From Owenia fusiformis (taxonomy: Eukaryota; Annelida; Polychaeta; Sabellida; Oweniidae), in NCBI GenBank assembly GCA_903813345.2, contig CAIIXF020000006.1:17800348-17864347 (forward strand): a stretch of 64,000 bases of DNA, read 5' to 3'. Shown piece by piece: positions 36,101 to 51,100 of this stretch. The notes under the pieces are model-generated. The model was not told where the DNA came from and made no database searches. It worked only from the letters and a program-made list of their open reading frames with translations. Every line of letters starts with the position of its first letter. Position 1 is the first letter of the stretch. The translations under genes and the position numbers were made by a program.

Positions 36101-39100
36101 ATTGATTTGTCATGTTTTTTAAATATTACTTCCGTTTTTTTGGACCGAGTACCGGATACCAAGTTTGAACCCAGCATGGAGGATTTACTACCCGGTACCC
36201 GTTTTTTTCTACAAACCCATGCTCGCGGTCGTTAGTTATTTATTCCCCTGGGGCGCCCTCTGGTCATTACACATTAAAATGCATCCATATGCCTTTATTT
36301 ATGGATCTGTCATCTGTCTAGTCATAAAATAAAGCCGGAATTGTAGAAATGTTGATAATTTGAGCTATTTTGAGATTTAATAATCTGGTAGGTGGGTATG
36401 AGTTTTTTTTTATACAAAGCCAGTATGGAAGCATATTGTGATACTGTACTCCTGATAATTTTCACATGCTATTATATTTCAAGCTTTTTGCGATTTTGTA
36501 GCTACCATGATGTATTTGAGTACATGTAATGAAAATATTTTGAGGAATAGCCAAAAAGAAGTTGGATAAATTTTAAGCAATATTAGATCTGCAAAAATTT
36601 ATAACCAAGAAAAATTTGAAAAACTTAGCAAAAATTGATAGCTTGGAATACAAAATCACAAAAACACAAGATATAATAGCATCTAATAATAGTTGGAGTA
36701 CAGTAAGCTAGATCACTTATTGGACTCCCAGTAAAGTGCCAATCATATTTCAAATTTTAAGAATCACTGTGCAAAACAGAATATACATGTAGTTAAGAGG
36801 AGGAAAGCCCAAGAGCTTTAGTGATGACAGACATAATTACATCTCTTTCTTACCACCTTCGTTTGTCAGAATTTTCACCAGCTAGTTTATGAATACAACA
36901 CTTTATTGTGATGTTTTAATTTATGTTAGCATATTCCTTACATCTTTCTTTATCTTGATGTAAAATAGAAAATAGCAGGCTATGATATTAACTAACATGC
37001 CAGAAATTAACATAGTGACGAGGGGCCAACTACTCGGGATGTATCGAAACCATTACGTCCCGCAAAACCGTTTTGATTTTTAACCCTACCAGGTGTATGA
37101 ATATTAAGGATTGTGAATCTAACACTGCACTGTTTTTCTTCAAAGTTGTTCCATACAAAGCAAAACAAAAGTGCCTTTCTATTGCATTACATTATTGTAC
37201 AGAGTCCCTTGTTTTAGAAACGTATGGGTCCCCAACTGTGAGATCACGCAAATTTTCATAGATTTCAACTTGTCTAGTTATCTCACCAGTTCTTTCCTTA
37301 TTTTTGTCCATACTTTCTGAATGGATGCCCATTACAACGCTCCATCGCTGTGTGTACATTTTTGGCATTAAACCAAGAGTTTTGAAATCATCTGCACATC
37401 TGTTCAAAATTAATCAATATACGTCCAATCTTCTTCCACTACCCTGCGCGCAGAGTCTACTACCAACGAAGGTTTGTCATGGTCGATTCTAAACAACAAT
37501 CGACTTGTGTTTTAATTTACCCTGTCTTGAACATTGATACCATGTCTTAAGTTATAGTATACACACAATTATAGCATACAGTTAATTCAATCATTGGAAT
37601 TGGATACAGTTTCATTATAACTAGAATAATCAATCAATTATGAAAACTATACTGGGATATGTATCGGTCACTGAATTTCAATATGTAAACTTTAGTTGTA
37701 TGCTTAAAAAGTCTCAATGGTATCTTTTTAACAATGAACAGAAAAATGTCTGCATCTCCAACATTAATAAATTATAAATTATTATCCCATCAAATGAAGT
37801 TCGGAGGGATATGGGGAACGCCTCCGTCCGTCTGTCCATCCGTCCATCCATCCGTCCGGACGTCCGTCCGGACGTCCGTCCGTCCGTACGTTCTTCCATC
37901 CATCCGGGCAATAACTCAAATACCGTTCGCCCGATTTTGTTCATATTTTGTACACATATACCCTATGGGGGTAGAAGTTCTGCTTGAAAGCCGATTTTCA
38001 AAATGGATGCTCATTTAAAAATGGCGGCCATTTTAGTGCTGATTTTACAGTAATCTAGGTACTGCATATAAAACTGTAATAGCAATATGTTTTAAATATG
38101 AAAAAGTTATATAGGACATTGATTAAGCTAGAATGTAAAAAAAGAAGAAATACATGGCAGCCATCTTGAAAAATGGATGCCTTTGCACGTCATTTTACAA
38201 TTTTTTGCTGTAACTTGAAAAGTAGTGGCGCGATTTTGTTCATATTTGGTATGTGAATACTTTAAGCATGGCACAATGTCTAATGACATTTTTGGTAGTA
38301 GGCGGTCATTTTGAAAAATGGTCGCCATTTTTACTTGTGTTATTTAAATTTTTTTGCTGTAAGTCAAAAAGTATTGGTGCGATTTTGTTCATATTTGGTA
38401 TGTGAATACTTTAAGCATGGCCCAATGATGTCTAATGACATTTTGGGTAGTAGGCGGCCATTTTGAAAAATGGCCGCCATTTTTATGTGTGTTATTTTAC
38501 ATTTTTTACTATAATTCAAAAAGTAGTAGAGCAATTTTGTTCATATTTATATGTGAATAGCATGGCACACTGTCTAATGACACTTTGGGTAATAGGTGGC
38601 CATTTTGAAAAATGGCCACTATTTTTTACGTTTTTTACTATAACTCGAAATGCAGTGGAGCGATTTTGTTCATATTTGATATGTGAATACTTATGAGCCT
38701 TGCACACTGTCTCATGACACTTCGAGTAGTAGTTGGCCATTTTAAAAAATGGCTGTCATTTTTACATTTTTACTATAACTCGAAAAGTATTAGCGATTTT
38801 GTATTTGATATGTGAATACTTTAAGCATGACACATTGTCTAATTAAACTCTGGGGAGTAGTCGGCCATTTCGAAAAATGGCCACCATTTTTATGTGTGTT
38901 ATTTTACATTTTTTATTATAATTCAAAAAGTAATAGAGAGATTTTGTTCATATTTGATATGAGAATACTCATAAGGATTGCATACTGTCTTATGACATTT
39001 TAGTCATATAAATCTGACCCTCGTATGATGTTATTTGTTGTTATTTTTTCTGATTTGGAAATTTATTTTTTCTTATTTTCTTGCATACTAGGGTCATACA

Positions 39101-42100
39101 CACTCCGCGCATCTAAATTGCGGGAAATGCTTTCCTGGCCTGTCTACCCAACCAAATTCACACAAATGATAAATAAATTTCTTTGCTTCAACTATAAAGT
39201 ATTTAATCTTACCTTAGACACGTAAAACGCTTGGTAATTGAAGAAATATAAGCATGCCGTTTGAATTTTAAAATTTTTCATTTTGCCATGCCAAGGTCAC
39301 TTCCGGGTTAATCTGAGTCTAGATGTAAAACTATATCAAACGAAATCATAAGTACTTGTTACACGAAGATTCAGTTGAAAGGGAAGCAGTGTTGTTAAGA
39401 AGGGAAGTTATTTGGAAAAGTTATTGTTTCAAAATGAGAAAAGTAATAAGTATGAGAGAACGGCTTTGGAATCGATCTCTGTGTAATGAATAATTATGAT
39501 TCCGTTTCGTTACATGTTTTACATTTAGACTACCGGAAACAACATTCAGCAACATGGCGGGCGATAATGAAAATATAATTCAATTGATTATATTTCATCA
39601 ATTATCAAGCGTTTTACATGTCTAAGGTAAGATTTAACACTTTGATGTTGGAGCTAAATAATTACTCGATAATTTGTGTCACTTTGGTTAGTATGGTAAC
39701 TATGGTTACCAAGACAGGCCAGAAAAGCGTTTACCGCAATTTGTCAGCAATAATATCTACGACCGTATATGCTAAGAAAATGATAAAAAATAAATATCCA
39801 AATAGGAACAAGGAATATCGAAGAACAGCATACAACGGTCGGATTTATATGACTAATGACATTTTGGGTCGTAGGTAGCCATTTAAAAAAATGGCCAGCA
39901 TTTACATGTATGTGTGGGCGATTTTTTTAAATTTTTTATATGTGGCTACTTAAAAGCATATTACTTCTTCTGATGATAACTTGGCTAGTGAGCAACCATT
40001 TTGAAAATGGTGGCCTTTCTTATGGGTGTTATTTTATGATATTTACAATATATTTTGTTTGTAAAAATGCCAGCCATTTCTGTTCGATGGGATTCGCTAC
40101 GCTTTGGCGTTGCCGTTGTTCTGGTTGGCCTTTATTCCAGAGCGGATCAATGTAATGATGTAACTGAAAAACACATCAACATTTTGTATTGATCAATTTA
40201 AGATAGATGTGAGGGTATTTTCAAAACTGCTGTGTTTAATGCCAAAAATTAGCTGCAGTTATGGAGGGTTGTAATGGCAGGCCTGTCAACTGTCCCGCAA
40301 TTTGCGTATTTGTCACGCATTTGCTGAAGAATTTGAAGTCACGCCAGTTTTTTTTGCGTGACAGAAAATGTCACGCAAATACGCATTTTACCTGGTAATT
40401 GTCACGCAAAAATATTTCTGTAGCGAGCGCGAAAAATTGAGGTGTCCAAAATTTGATTAAATGCAATAAAATTGAAAAAAGGTGCTCAAATTGTGGCCAA
40501 GATGTTCAGATTTGGACCAAGGTGTCCAAAATTTGAACAAAGGTGTTCAACATTTGCAAGTCACTCATGTTAGGTGTCCCCAAGTTGACAGGCCTGTAAT
40601 GGGCATCCATTCGGAAAGTATGGGGAAAGCTGGGGACCCAAACGCCGCTAAAACGAGGGACTATGTACAAGAAAGCAATGCACCAACAGAAAGGCATTTT
40701 AATTTTGCTTTGTATGCATCAAGTTTGAAGAAAAACAATGCGGTGTGAGACTGCATTGTTTATCCCAAACAAAAATGAAATCAAGTTCACATCTAATTTA
40801 CACTCAGTTTACATCAGACCTTGGTGTATGCTTTGATGTTAACTTCACAAGTAAATAGGTATTTACTAGCAGAAACATAATATGAAGTAAGGTTTACTAT
40901 TGCAGATGAAAAAGATGGCAACTGGAGGCAATTCACTAAATGGGGTACCTGGGGTCCCTGTGATGGCAATGAATGTGGAAAGCAAGGGGAAAGGCAGAGA
41001 AAGGGTAACTAGAGCCAACAAAAAGTTCTAAAAAGCAAGCCAAATGTCCTGTTCAGGAACCCCTATTCTTACTGCTGGAAATGGATTCTAGCAAAACTAT
41101 TGATTATAATGAAAACATGCGCTAAGCACTAATGCGCCACGCACCAAGGCGCTACCAAGGAAATGATCGATCCTCCTATCAATGTGCCACGCCCACCCTG
41201 AAGTGTGGTCATGAAGACATTTATTATTTTCAAAAGCTGACAATTTTTGGCACGAGCTCACCAATTACATACCTCAATAAATTCCTGAGTAATTATAGTC
41301 TATTAGGATTCTTTTCACAGTTATGAAATGGAAAAATAAATGGAAAAGAAAATGATACAATAAAACCCCAGAATTATCCCTCTGCTTGGCTAGATATGAC
41401 TTTAAATACAAAGATTAAAGATATATAAAACATTAAAGACTTGAAATGAAGGTTATATGTGATAAATAAACATTATGCAGTCATAATAGTCAAGTAATTG
41501 TCTCTGGCCATGCTGGGCTCATTATAACCAATACAATACATGAATATTCTTGTTGAGACTCAATCAACTTTGGTTCTTTTGAAGAAATGAAGATTTCAGC
41601 AAGGATATATTGATGTGACATGGGGATACTATTGACTTAAAACCTACATATAATCATGTATGTCATCGGGGGAATAAATACAAAATCCTCATTACCTCAG
41701 AAAAACTCAAGATGATCTAGTCCCAACAAGTAGATTCATGTGGGAGAGTATTGGGAGAATCCATTTTCAATAGTAAGAATGGGGGTTCTTAAACAGGACA
41801 TTAAGGCCTTCTAAAAATTTTGGTTAGCTCTTAAAGGATTTATAAATAAAATACAGCCTAGGAAATGTAATGATATTAAATAATAATTCAATAATATGAG
41901 TATTTTTTAAGTTGCAGTACTTTAAGAAATAACATGTTGTAATAGCCACCATTACATTATGACTGACATTCAGTGTTGGCATCTGAAAGAATTGTTATCC
42001 CACCGAGCGAAGTTTGTAGGGATATAGACAAGCCGTCTGTCCATTTGTTTGTCAAATGCTGGTTGATGGATTTGGTTTAGATGTGATAGGCTTATATTCC

Positions 42101-45100
42101 AAATCAAAAATGGCCACCATTTGTCAATCCATCAGTAAATACCTGAAATACCAGTTGATGGATTTGGTTTTTATATGCTTTGATACTTAAGAGGCATTAT
42201 CTGTGCTAATGCCTAGGGACAAAAGAATTCTGCTCAAGAAAATTTTTTAGATGGCCACTGCAATTTCAAATTGGCCACCATTTTTCATAAAATATGTAAT
42301 TTATGATAATGCCATTTTCCCCACCGGATAGTGTGGGGGCTATATTGTCGGCCTAGGCGTGTCTGTCCATCCGTCCAGAGTTGTATGTGATAATTTTGTA
42401 AAAAGAAATCAGCAAAAACACATAACTACTTTTTCATTGACGGCCATTTTGGATTTTTCCATCCTAAAATCTTGTCTGTAAAGTCTTGTCTGCACATTTT
42501 CAGGTGAACCGTTTGGTAAATCAGTTTCAAATTTTCAGGGATGAAATTTTCGAACTGATCAGTTTTTCGGCATTTTGTGTAAATGTCAAGGCAGACATTT
42601 TGGATTTTCTGTCCCAAAATCTTGTCTGGAAGTCTTGTCTATGTGTTTTCAGGTTAACTGTTTGACGGATCAAATTCAAATTTTCAGGGATGGCTCTTAG
42701 TATGAAAATCTAGAACTGATTATTTTTCGGCAATTTGGGTAAATTTTAAGGTGGCCATTTTGGATTTTCGATCCTAAAATCGTGTCTGTAAAGTCTTGTC
42801 TACTCATTTCAGGATAACCATTTGACGGATCAATTGCATATTTCTGAAAATCTAGGGCCGATTAGTTTTTCTGCATTCTGGGTTGGATTTTCCGTCCTAA
42901 AATCTTGTCATGTAAAGTCTTGTCTATGCATTTTCAGGTTAACCGTTTTAGGGATCAATTTCAAAATTTTAGGAATGATTTTTAGTATGATAATCTAGAA
43001 TCTAGAAAATGGCCGCCATTTCTCAGGAAACTTATGATTTTTTTTTATTACATTAGCTGTCACCAGATTTTAATTAGTCCAAACTATCCAATCATAATTT
43101 AGTGTCATACACAGGCCTGTCAACTGTCCCGCAATTTGCGTATTTGTCACGCATTTGCTGAAGAATTTGAAGTCACGCCACTTTTTTTTGCGTGACACAA
43201 AATGTCACGCAAATACGCATTTTACCTGGTAATTGTCACGCAAATATGTTTCTGTAAAAATTTTTTCAAAATATGTTTATGATACGGTAAAAATACGAAC
43301 GTCGGAAAAAAACGAACGCAATTTGTTCGGATTTGTCACGCGAATTCCGTATATGTCACGCATGTTCATTGGAAATTTTCGTACCTACCCCCCCCCAAAG
43401 GTGCTCAAACTTTGGCCAAAGGTGTTTAAAAGTTGGCCAAAGGTGTTCAAAATTTGGACAAAAGTGTTCAGATTTGGACTTCGGTGTCCAACATTTGTAA
43501 GTCACTCATATTAGGTGGTCCCAAGTTGACAGCCCTGCATACATGTAAGACCTCTGCTCAAAAAATTTAGTATATGGCATCACAACACATCCTGAGTGTA
43601 AATTGTGCCAAAAGGAGACAATACTATTCCACTACATTTCTCCCGCCGTCCATCCGTATATACGTCCATCCGGTTAATAACTCAAATACCACCGACCTGA
43701 TTTTGTTTATATTTTGTACACATATGCCCTATGTGAGTAGAAAATCTGCTCAAAAGCCAATTTTCAAAATGTCCAATTTTACAGTAATTTAGGTATATTA
43801 TATAAAAATGTAATAGCAATATGTTTAAAATATAAAAAAGTTGTATAGGACATCAATAAAGCTAGAAATGTAGATATTTAAAAAACACATGCAGTCGTCT
43901 TGGAAAATGGCAGCTTCTACATGCTATTTCACGATTTTTGCTTGAAAACTAGTAGAGCCATTTTGCTCAAATCTGATATGTGAATACTCATAAGCATGGC
44001 TAACTATTTTATGACACTTTGGCTAGAAGGTAGCCATTTTGAAAATGGTCGCCATTTTAAAGTGTGTTATTTTACATTTTTTACTATAACTCAAAAAGTA
44101 ATAGAGCGATTTTGTTCATATTTAATATGTGAATACTCATAAGCATGGCACACGGCTTTGTATAAAAAACCTCCTACCTCATACCTACCTACCCACATAT
44201 GTGGGACATGATACAGTCTTTGAAGGGTTCAATTTTAAAGATCTTAGTTTATGATGAATTATAGATACATTTGTAACGACCCTTGATAGCAAGTTGCTAC
44301 TACATCCCAGGTGGGTTTGATTCCCACTCGGGGAATCGAATTTAGCACACTTTCTTTCAATTTCTTTATCTGGCTTGTTGGATCTATGCTCGGGGTCGTT
44401 AGTCATTTATCCCCCTGGGGCGCCCTCGGGTCATAACACATTAAAATACATCCATATGCCTTTATTTATGGATCTGTCATCTGTCTAGTCATAAAACCGG
44501 AAATGTAGAAATGTTATTAATTTGAGCTATTTTGAGATTTAATAATCTTTCCAACTGAACCCTTCAATGACTGTATCATGTTCCACGTAGGTGGGTAGGT
44601 GGATATGAGGTAGGAGGTTTTTTATACAAAGCCATGGCACACTGTCTTATGACGCTCTGGCTAGTAGGCTGCCATTTCGAAAAATGGCTGCCATTTACAT
44701 GTACTTGTGTTGAAATTTTATATGTGCCTACTTAGAAGCATATTACAATTTCTCATGACAATTTTGCTAGTGACCAACCATTTTGTGTTATTTTACGAAT
44801 TTTGCTATAAATGAAAATATAGAAGGATTTTGTAAAAATGTCAGCCATGGCTGTTCAATGGGATTTGCTACACTTTGGTATTGCTGTTGTCTATCATATA
44901 ATGTCCAAAATGACAAGGTAATTGATAAAATGTCATATTCTTTTGAGTGCACATGCGACTTTTATGATGAATAATACACAAAGTTTCATACATTAGTTTT
45001 GATTATTTACACAATAAGATATCGGTTGATGATTATATTTGATGCAGGGAAAGATATGCAGGAGCTGTAGAGTAGGTAAACCTTAGCGATAACGACTAAA

Positions 45101-48100
45101 TAGATTATCAGCGATATTTTTTCTTATTTTTTGTATGTGCGCTTATTTGAATCTCTCAATACCTTTTTTAAATTTAAATTTGGAAACTGCAGTGTTCTCA
45201 TTAGAGAGAAAACGGTATGTTTTTTCGGTGAGACTTGCTACTCCATGGAGTGCTGTCTTCTAGTTAGACTTCTAGTTATGCCTTATTATTATAGGTATAT
45301 GCTTGGTGGAACCATTTGAAAAGTGGAGAAAAGTAAATCCTGACTATCTAAACACCCTTCTCAAGGAAAGCTACACGAAAGGAGCTTTTTGTCATACCAC
45401 TATATTCGAAAAACATTCTTCAATTCTTGAGAGGCCATATGAGATTGAGGTAGAGCACTGTATTGTAGAATGCAAAGGTGAGCCTTGTATTTTTGGAAAA
45501 GTAAATAGCATATGTAAAATAGTACATCTGTGCTGGTTATCAGACTTTAACCTTTATACCAATTTGTATGAAGCTGATAAAGCTTTTTTTCTTTAGTTTG
45601 TATATGATATGTGGCGATATCCTTCGCATATTGGTTTCCCGGAGTATGACGTGGCAATATCCTCCAGTTGATTTTGCCAATACATATCAAATTTATTTTT
45701 TATTTTAATGCTATAATACATTTATATTAGTCATCGGCTCTCTTGAAAGCTCACAATTTAGTACACTGAGTGTAGGATAAATAGAGGATATCCTATGATT
45801 TTTGAGGGATACCATTTTAATCCATGAGTGAATATCGCTCATCTCCACAAGTGAGCGCAGCGAATGAGTGGAGATCGGCGATATCCAAGAGTGGATAAAA
45901 ATGATAGCAGAGAAAATCATAGGATATCATATTTATCCAATGGTCGCTATTTTTGTATGGACTTAAAATAATTTGACCCAAAGTTGTTGTTTTCTAATTC
46001 TATTCTATTTTTTTTCATTTTATTTTCTGTGACCTTATTTTTATAAAATGATTGCATGAAAAATGTAACTCATTTTTACTGACCATATAACCTTGGAACT
46101 TTTCAAATTTTCATTTTTTTTATTCCTATAATTTTATTTTCAAATTTTTTTCCGAATTAATTTTCAATTTATTTCGAAATTTTTTTTTTCAATTTTGTTT
46201 TTTCAAAATTTCAAATTATTCAGTTTTGTTTTTTCAAAATTTCAAATATTTTTTTCAAAATATTTTTTAGAATAGTATCCGTCGGATACAATTGGATATC
46301 ACGTCATGTGGATCGGATACGATTTTAGTGGCGTATACGAAAATTATCTTGTGTTGGTATCCCCATATATATTTAGTATCCATCGGATAATATAGGAATA
46401 TCCTATGGTTTTGAAAAAATATCATTTATATCCATGAGTGGATATTGATATCTTCATGAGTGAGCGCAGCGAATGAGTGAAGATATTTGTATCCACGAGT
46501 GGATATAATTGATATTTTTGAAAAACCATAGGATTGTCCGTTTATCCCATGGGAAATCATTATCAGCGAAAAAAGTTGAAAAATATAATTTGAGAAAAAA
46601 ATTCAAAAAATAATTGAAAATATGTTGAAATTTTTTTTTGAAATTTTGAAATTTGTTTTAAATATTTTTGAAAATAATTAAAAAATGTAAAAAGAATTTT
46701 TTTTGAAAAAATTCGAAACCATCGAATATCACTTTTCAAACCATCGAATATCACTTTTCAAACCATCGAATATCACTTTTTAAGACGTGATATTCGATAG
46801 TTTAAAAGTGATATTCGATGGTTTGTGAATGTTTTGCTAAAATATGATATCTTGATCAACATATCAAATATATCTTCATGTGATATTCGATCTATATCCT
46901 TGTAACCATGGGATAATATAGAAATATCCTATGGTTTTTAGAAAATATCATTTATATCCATGAGTGAATATTGATATCTTCTGTATCATAACCGACTGTG
47001 CATAACTGTTGTATTCCGTACCTGATGAGGTTTGAAATGATAAGGGGGTGTCAACGAGCTGTAGTTCCACCTTAGTGGCCAAGTACTCCTTCAGTTCCTG
47101 AACATCCAAACGAGTTTTCTTTTCGGTTTCTCTGTGTTTACTAAGAATTCATCCACATTACTTGTTTTACATCTTAAATTTTGTTCACTCCTTCTGTTTG
47201 GCACCTCTTTAGCTACTTGTTTAGTTCAGTGCTGAAATAGTCATGACATGAATTCCCAGGGCGGGACATATAGCCATCGTATGTCCGGAGAATGGCTTAT
47301 GTGGGACATACAATTTATATGTCCTAGATCCTCGTTGGAGCGGGACATATGAAAAATATTTGCCCGGATATGAAATATATCCCCAGTTGACCTCATCAGG
47401 TATGGAATACATAGAGGTTAATTAATGGGAGGTTTTTGATACAGGGTATATCTGAGGGAAATGCAATATATGTACCCGAGGGACCGTAGGGATCGAGGGT
47501 TGATATATTGTATTCATCGAGGGATATACCCTGTATCAAAAATTGAGCATTTAATAACTGATTTATTCTATACTTAGTAGGTTATGAGGAATTACAGCCA
47601 AGTCCCCTGAACTTTGGGGCCATCTTGAAAAACCCTCCCTCCATCTGTTATGTGCATTGTAACATTAGCTTTACTTTGTGAACTGAATTTCTTTTAGAAA
47701 CTAATCAAGGAAGTAAGTTGAATATCAATAGTGAAGAAAGCTTCAAAAATGTGGCAGTTCAGTCACATCTAAAGAACAAGCCGAAGCCAGGTATGTACAT
47801 GTAGTTGATTTTTCTTTGAAAATAATTGTTTTCTAGCATGGTACATCGATGCTGTTAAAGTACTACATAACAATATGGTTTACAAAATCATAGACAGTAT
47901 TTTGCTACATGAACACATATTTTAAGGTTGAAATATATTATAAAGTCTGAAAACAATGTATGAGTAGGTACATTTGTTTTGTTTCCATCTGGTACATTAG
48001 GAGTAGGAGAGTATTGGTAGAATCCATTTTTAATAGAATAGAGGTTCTTAAACAGGACACTGAAGCTTAACTAAGGCCTTTTTGAAAATTTTGGTTAGCT

Positions 48101-51100
48101 CTGTTAAGCCCTGTATACACTGGCAGGCAAATTTTGGTTAGCTCTGTTAAGCCCTGTATACACTGGCAAACAAAATGCTTGAAATGGGGGATAAAAGCTT
48201 TAGGGTTACTAAGAGTCAATGTAGTTAGGTTAATGTAGAACATAGAAAATATATTGATCATTAGACTTAGACTGTGAAGAGATATGAAAAGCCCCATTCT
48301 TAAAACATGATGAGGTTAAATATTGAGGAATCAACACAGACTGTTCAAAAACTCGATTTTTAGGCTAACTTTGATCCTAAATCAATCAAATATTTATTTT
48401 GATAATTGTACCTGTAACTTGTATGATCAATAGATTTTGGAACACTGAACAATTTCCATGGCTTTTAAAACAGATAAAAATTAAGTTGTTTATGATGACA
48501 ATGACTCAGGAGCAAGTAGGTAGTTACCAGTTTGCCAACATGTGGCTAATTGGGGTCAGATAATGCCTAGGTCTCATTTGCTCCGATTCATCAGCCGTAT
48601 TTGTGTTTACTATTATACAGCTAAAGATAAAATATATCTATTGAAATAAAATAATCTGTCTAATATAAGATATTTCACTTTTTGTGATTTTTTTAACATG
48701 AGATCTATGGGAATCAACCCTGAGTAGAAGTCAAATTTTGAAGAAAATTACATTTTCAAAGTTGTAAAAACATGTTTCGAGATGTATTTGTGTGTATATA
48801 TTTCAAAAATTACTGTAAATCACTTTGACTTTTGAATATTAAATGATATCAAGATTATTTCTATGTGCATCTTGTCTATCAAATGAATGTATGAATCTAT
48901 TCCAGTTCAAACGACCACCATTGAGGAGCATGTTGGAAAATCGGTCAAATTGTTCTGTCCCGGGTATGTACAGAATTGCTCAAAGTTCATTTTGCTAACT
49001 ACTTTGACCTCACGCCATGTCGCCACCCCTTGTTAATAAAACAGACATTTTCCAAATAAGTTTGTCAAAGGAGCCAATTACAGTGATATACTTTGGTCAT
49101 AAATTATTATCCCATCGAACGAAGTTCGGAGGGATATAGGGAACGCCTCCGTCCGTCCGTCCGTACGTCCGTCCGTACGTCCGTCCGTCCGTCCGTACGT
49201 CCGTACGTCCGTACGTCCGTACGTCCGTACGTCCGTACGTCCGGGCAATAACTCAAATACCGTTGGCCCGATTTTGTTCATATTTTGTACACATATACCC
49301 TATGGGGGTAGAAGTTCTGCTCGAAAGCCGATTTTCAAAATGGCCGCTCATTTCAAAATGGCGGCCATTTTAGTGCCGAATTTACAGTAATTTAGGTGCA
49401 ATATGTAAAACTGTAATAGCAATATGTTTTAGATGTAAAAAAATTATATAGGACATTAATAAAGCTAGAAATGTAGATATTAAAGAAGCACATGGCAGCC
49501 ATCTTGAAAAATGGCGGTCTTTACTCGTTATTTTAGGATTTTTGCTTTAACTCGAAAAGTAGTGGAGCGATTTTGTTCATATTTGGTATGTGAATACTAT
49601 AAGCAGTGCACACTGTCTAAAGACACTTTTTGTAGAAGGCGGCCATTTTGAAAAATGGCCGCCATTTTAACGTATTTTACTATAACTCGAAAAGTAGTGG
49701 AGCGATTTTGTTCATATTTGGTATGTGAATACTATAAGCATGGCACACTGTCCTATGACACTTTTGGTAGAAGGCGGCCATTTTGAAAAAAATTTTGAAA
49801 AATGGCCGCCATTTTAACATATTTTGCTATAACTAGAAAAGTAGTGGAGCGATTTTGTACATATTTGGTATGTGAATACTATAAGCATGGCACACTGTCC
49901 TATGACACTTTTGGTAGAAGGCAGCCATTTTGAAAACAATTTTGAAAAATGGCCGCCATTTTAACGTATTTCACTATAACCCGAAGTGTAGTGTAGCGAT
50001 TTTGTTCATATTTGGTATGTGAATACCATAAGCATGGCACACTGTCTATTTCTAATGACGCTTTTGGGAGAAGGTGGCCATTTTGAAAAATGGCCGCCAT
50101 TTTAACGTATTTTACTATAACTCGAAAAATAGTGGAGCGATTTTGTTCATATTTGATATGTGAATACTTTAAGCATGGCACATTGTCTAATAAAACTTTG
50201 GGGAGTAGTCGGCCATTTTGAAAAATGGCCACCATTTTTATGTGTGTTTTATGTGTGTTTACAAGTATGTGTGTGATTTTTCAAAAATTTTAGAGGTGGC
50301 TACTTAAAAGCATATTATTTCTTCTGATGACAACTTGGCTAGTGAACAACCATTTTGAAAATAGTGGCCTTTCTGGTGTGTTGTTTAATGATATTTGCGC
50401 TTCGCTTTTAAAAACGCCAGCCATTTCTGTTCGATGGGATTCGCTACGCTTTGGCGTTGCCGTTGTTTTGGTTATCCCACCGAACGAAGTTCGAGGGGGA
50501 TATAGAAAAGCCATCCGTCCATCCGTTCGTCCGTCTGTTCGTGTGTCCGGGCAATAACTCAAATACCGGTTAATGGATTTTATTCAAATTTTATAGGCTT
50601 ATGCCTTATGGGTGTTGGACCTCTGCTCAAGAAGGAATTCTCAATATGGCCGCTAAATTCAAAATGGACGCTATTTTTCGGAAAAATAAAATCTTTGATA
50701 ACTCAAATACTAGTAAAGTGGATGGATTTGGTTCAAAGGAGTGGTATCGATATGGAGAACTGAATTCAACAAATGTTTTTCTCTTAAACAAATCATTGAA
50801 AACATTCTGTAAAAAACACGGTATTTTATGTAATGTTGACTGATTGACAACAATTTAATGCGAAAATTATTTAGAAATATTTTATATAACTGTTTTTGTT
50901 AACATTTTTGTTTTTTTAGTGCAATTGTTTTTGCTTCTTTCTACCAATTACTCAGATGCGAGTAGGTAGTTACCAGTTTCGCCACCAGGTGGCTGAGTCG
51001 GGGGAAATAACATGGCAGGGTATTACAAAATTCCCTTAAACTTGAATATTCATCAATTTTAGTGGTTCACTTTTCATATTACCCTTTTGTATCTGATAGT

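Larger units (their letters stand above)
35173..36421 (+). mobile_element. MULE-like MITE K1
   Basis: GGCTTTGTATAAAAAACC ends, inverted, with a perfect 9-bp duplication AGTATGGAA (35164-35172, 36422-36430). Interrupted by L at the word ATGCTCGGG; the rest matches K2. Confidence 0.8.
37110..40770 (+). repeat. Old foldback W holding Helitron A5 and J1
   Basis: Left arm words CACTGCACTGTTTTTCTTC, ACATTATTGTACAGAGTCCC and TGGATGCCCATTACAAC reappear inverted in the right arm (GTAATGGGCATCCATTC, AGGGACTATGTACAAG, GAAGAAAAACAATGCGGTG). The arms are well diverged. The middle contains A5 (37785-40124) and J1 (40278-40596). Confidence 0.5.
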
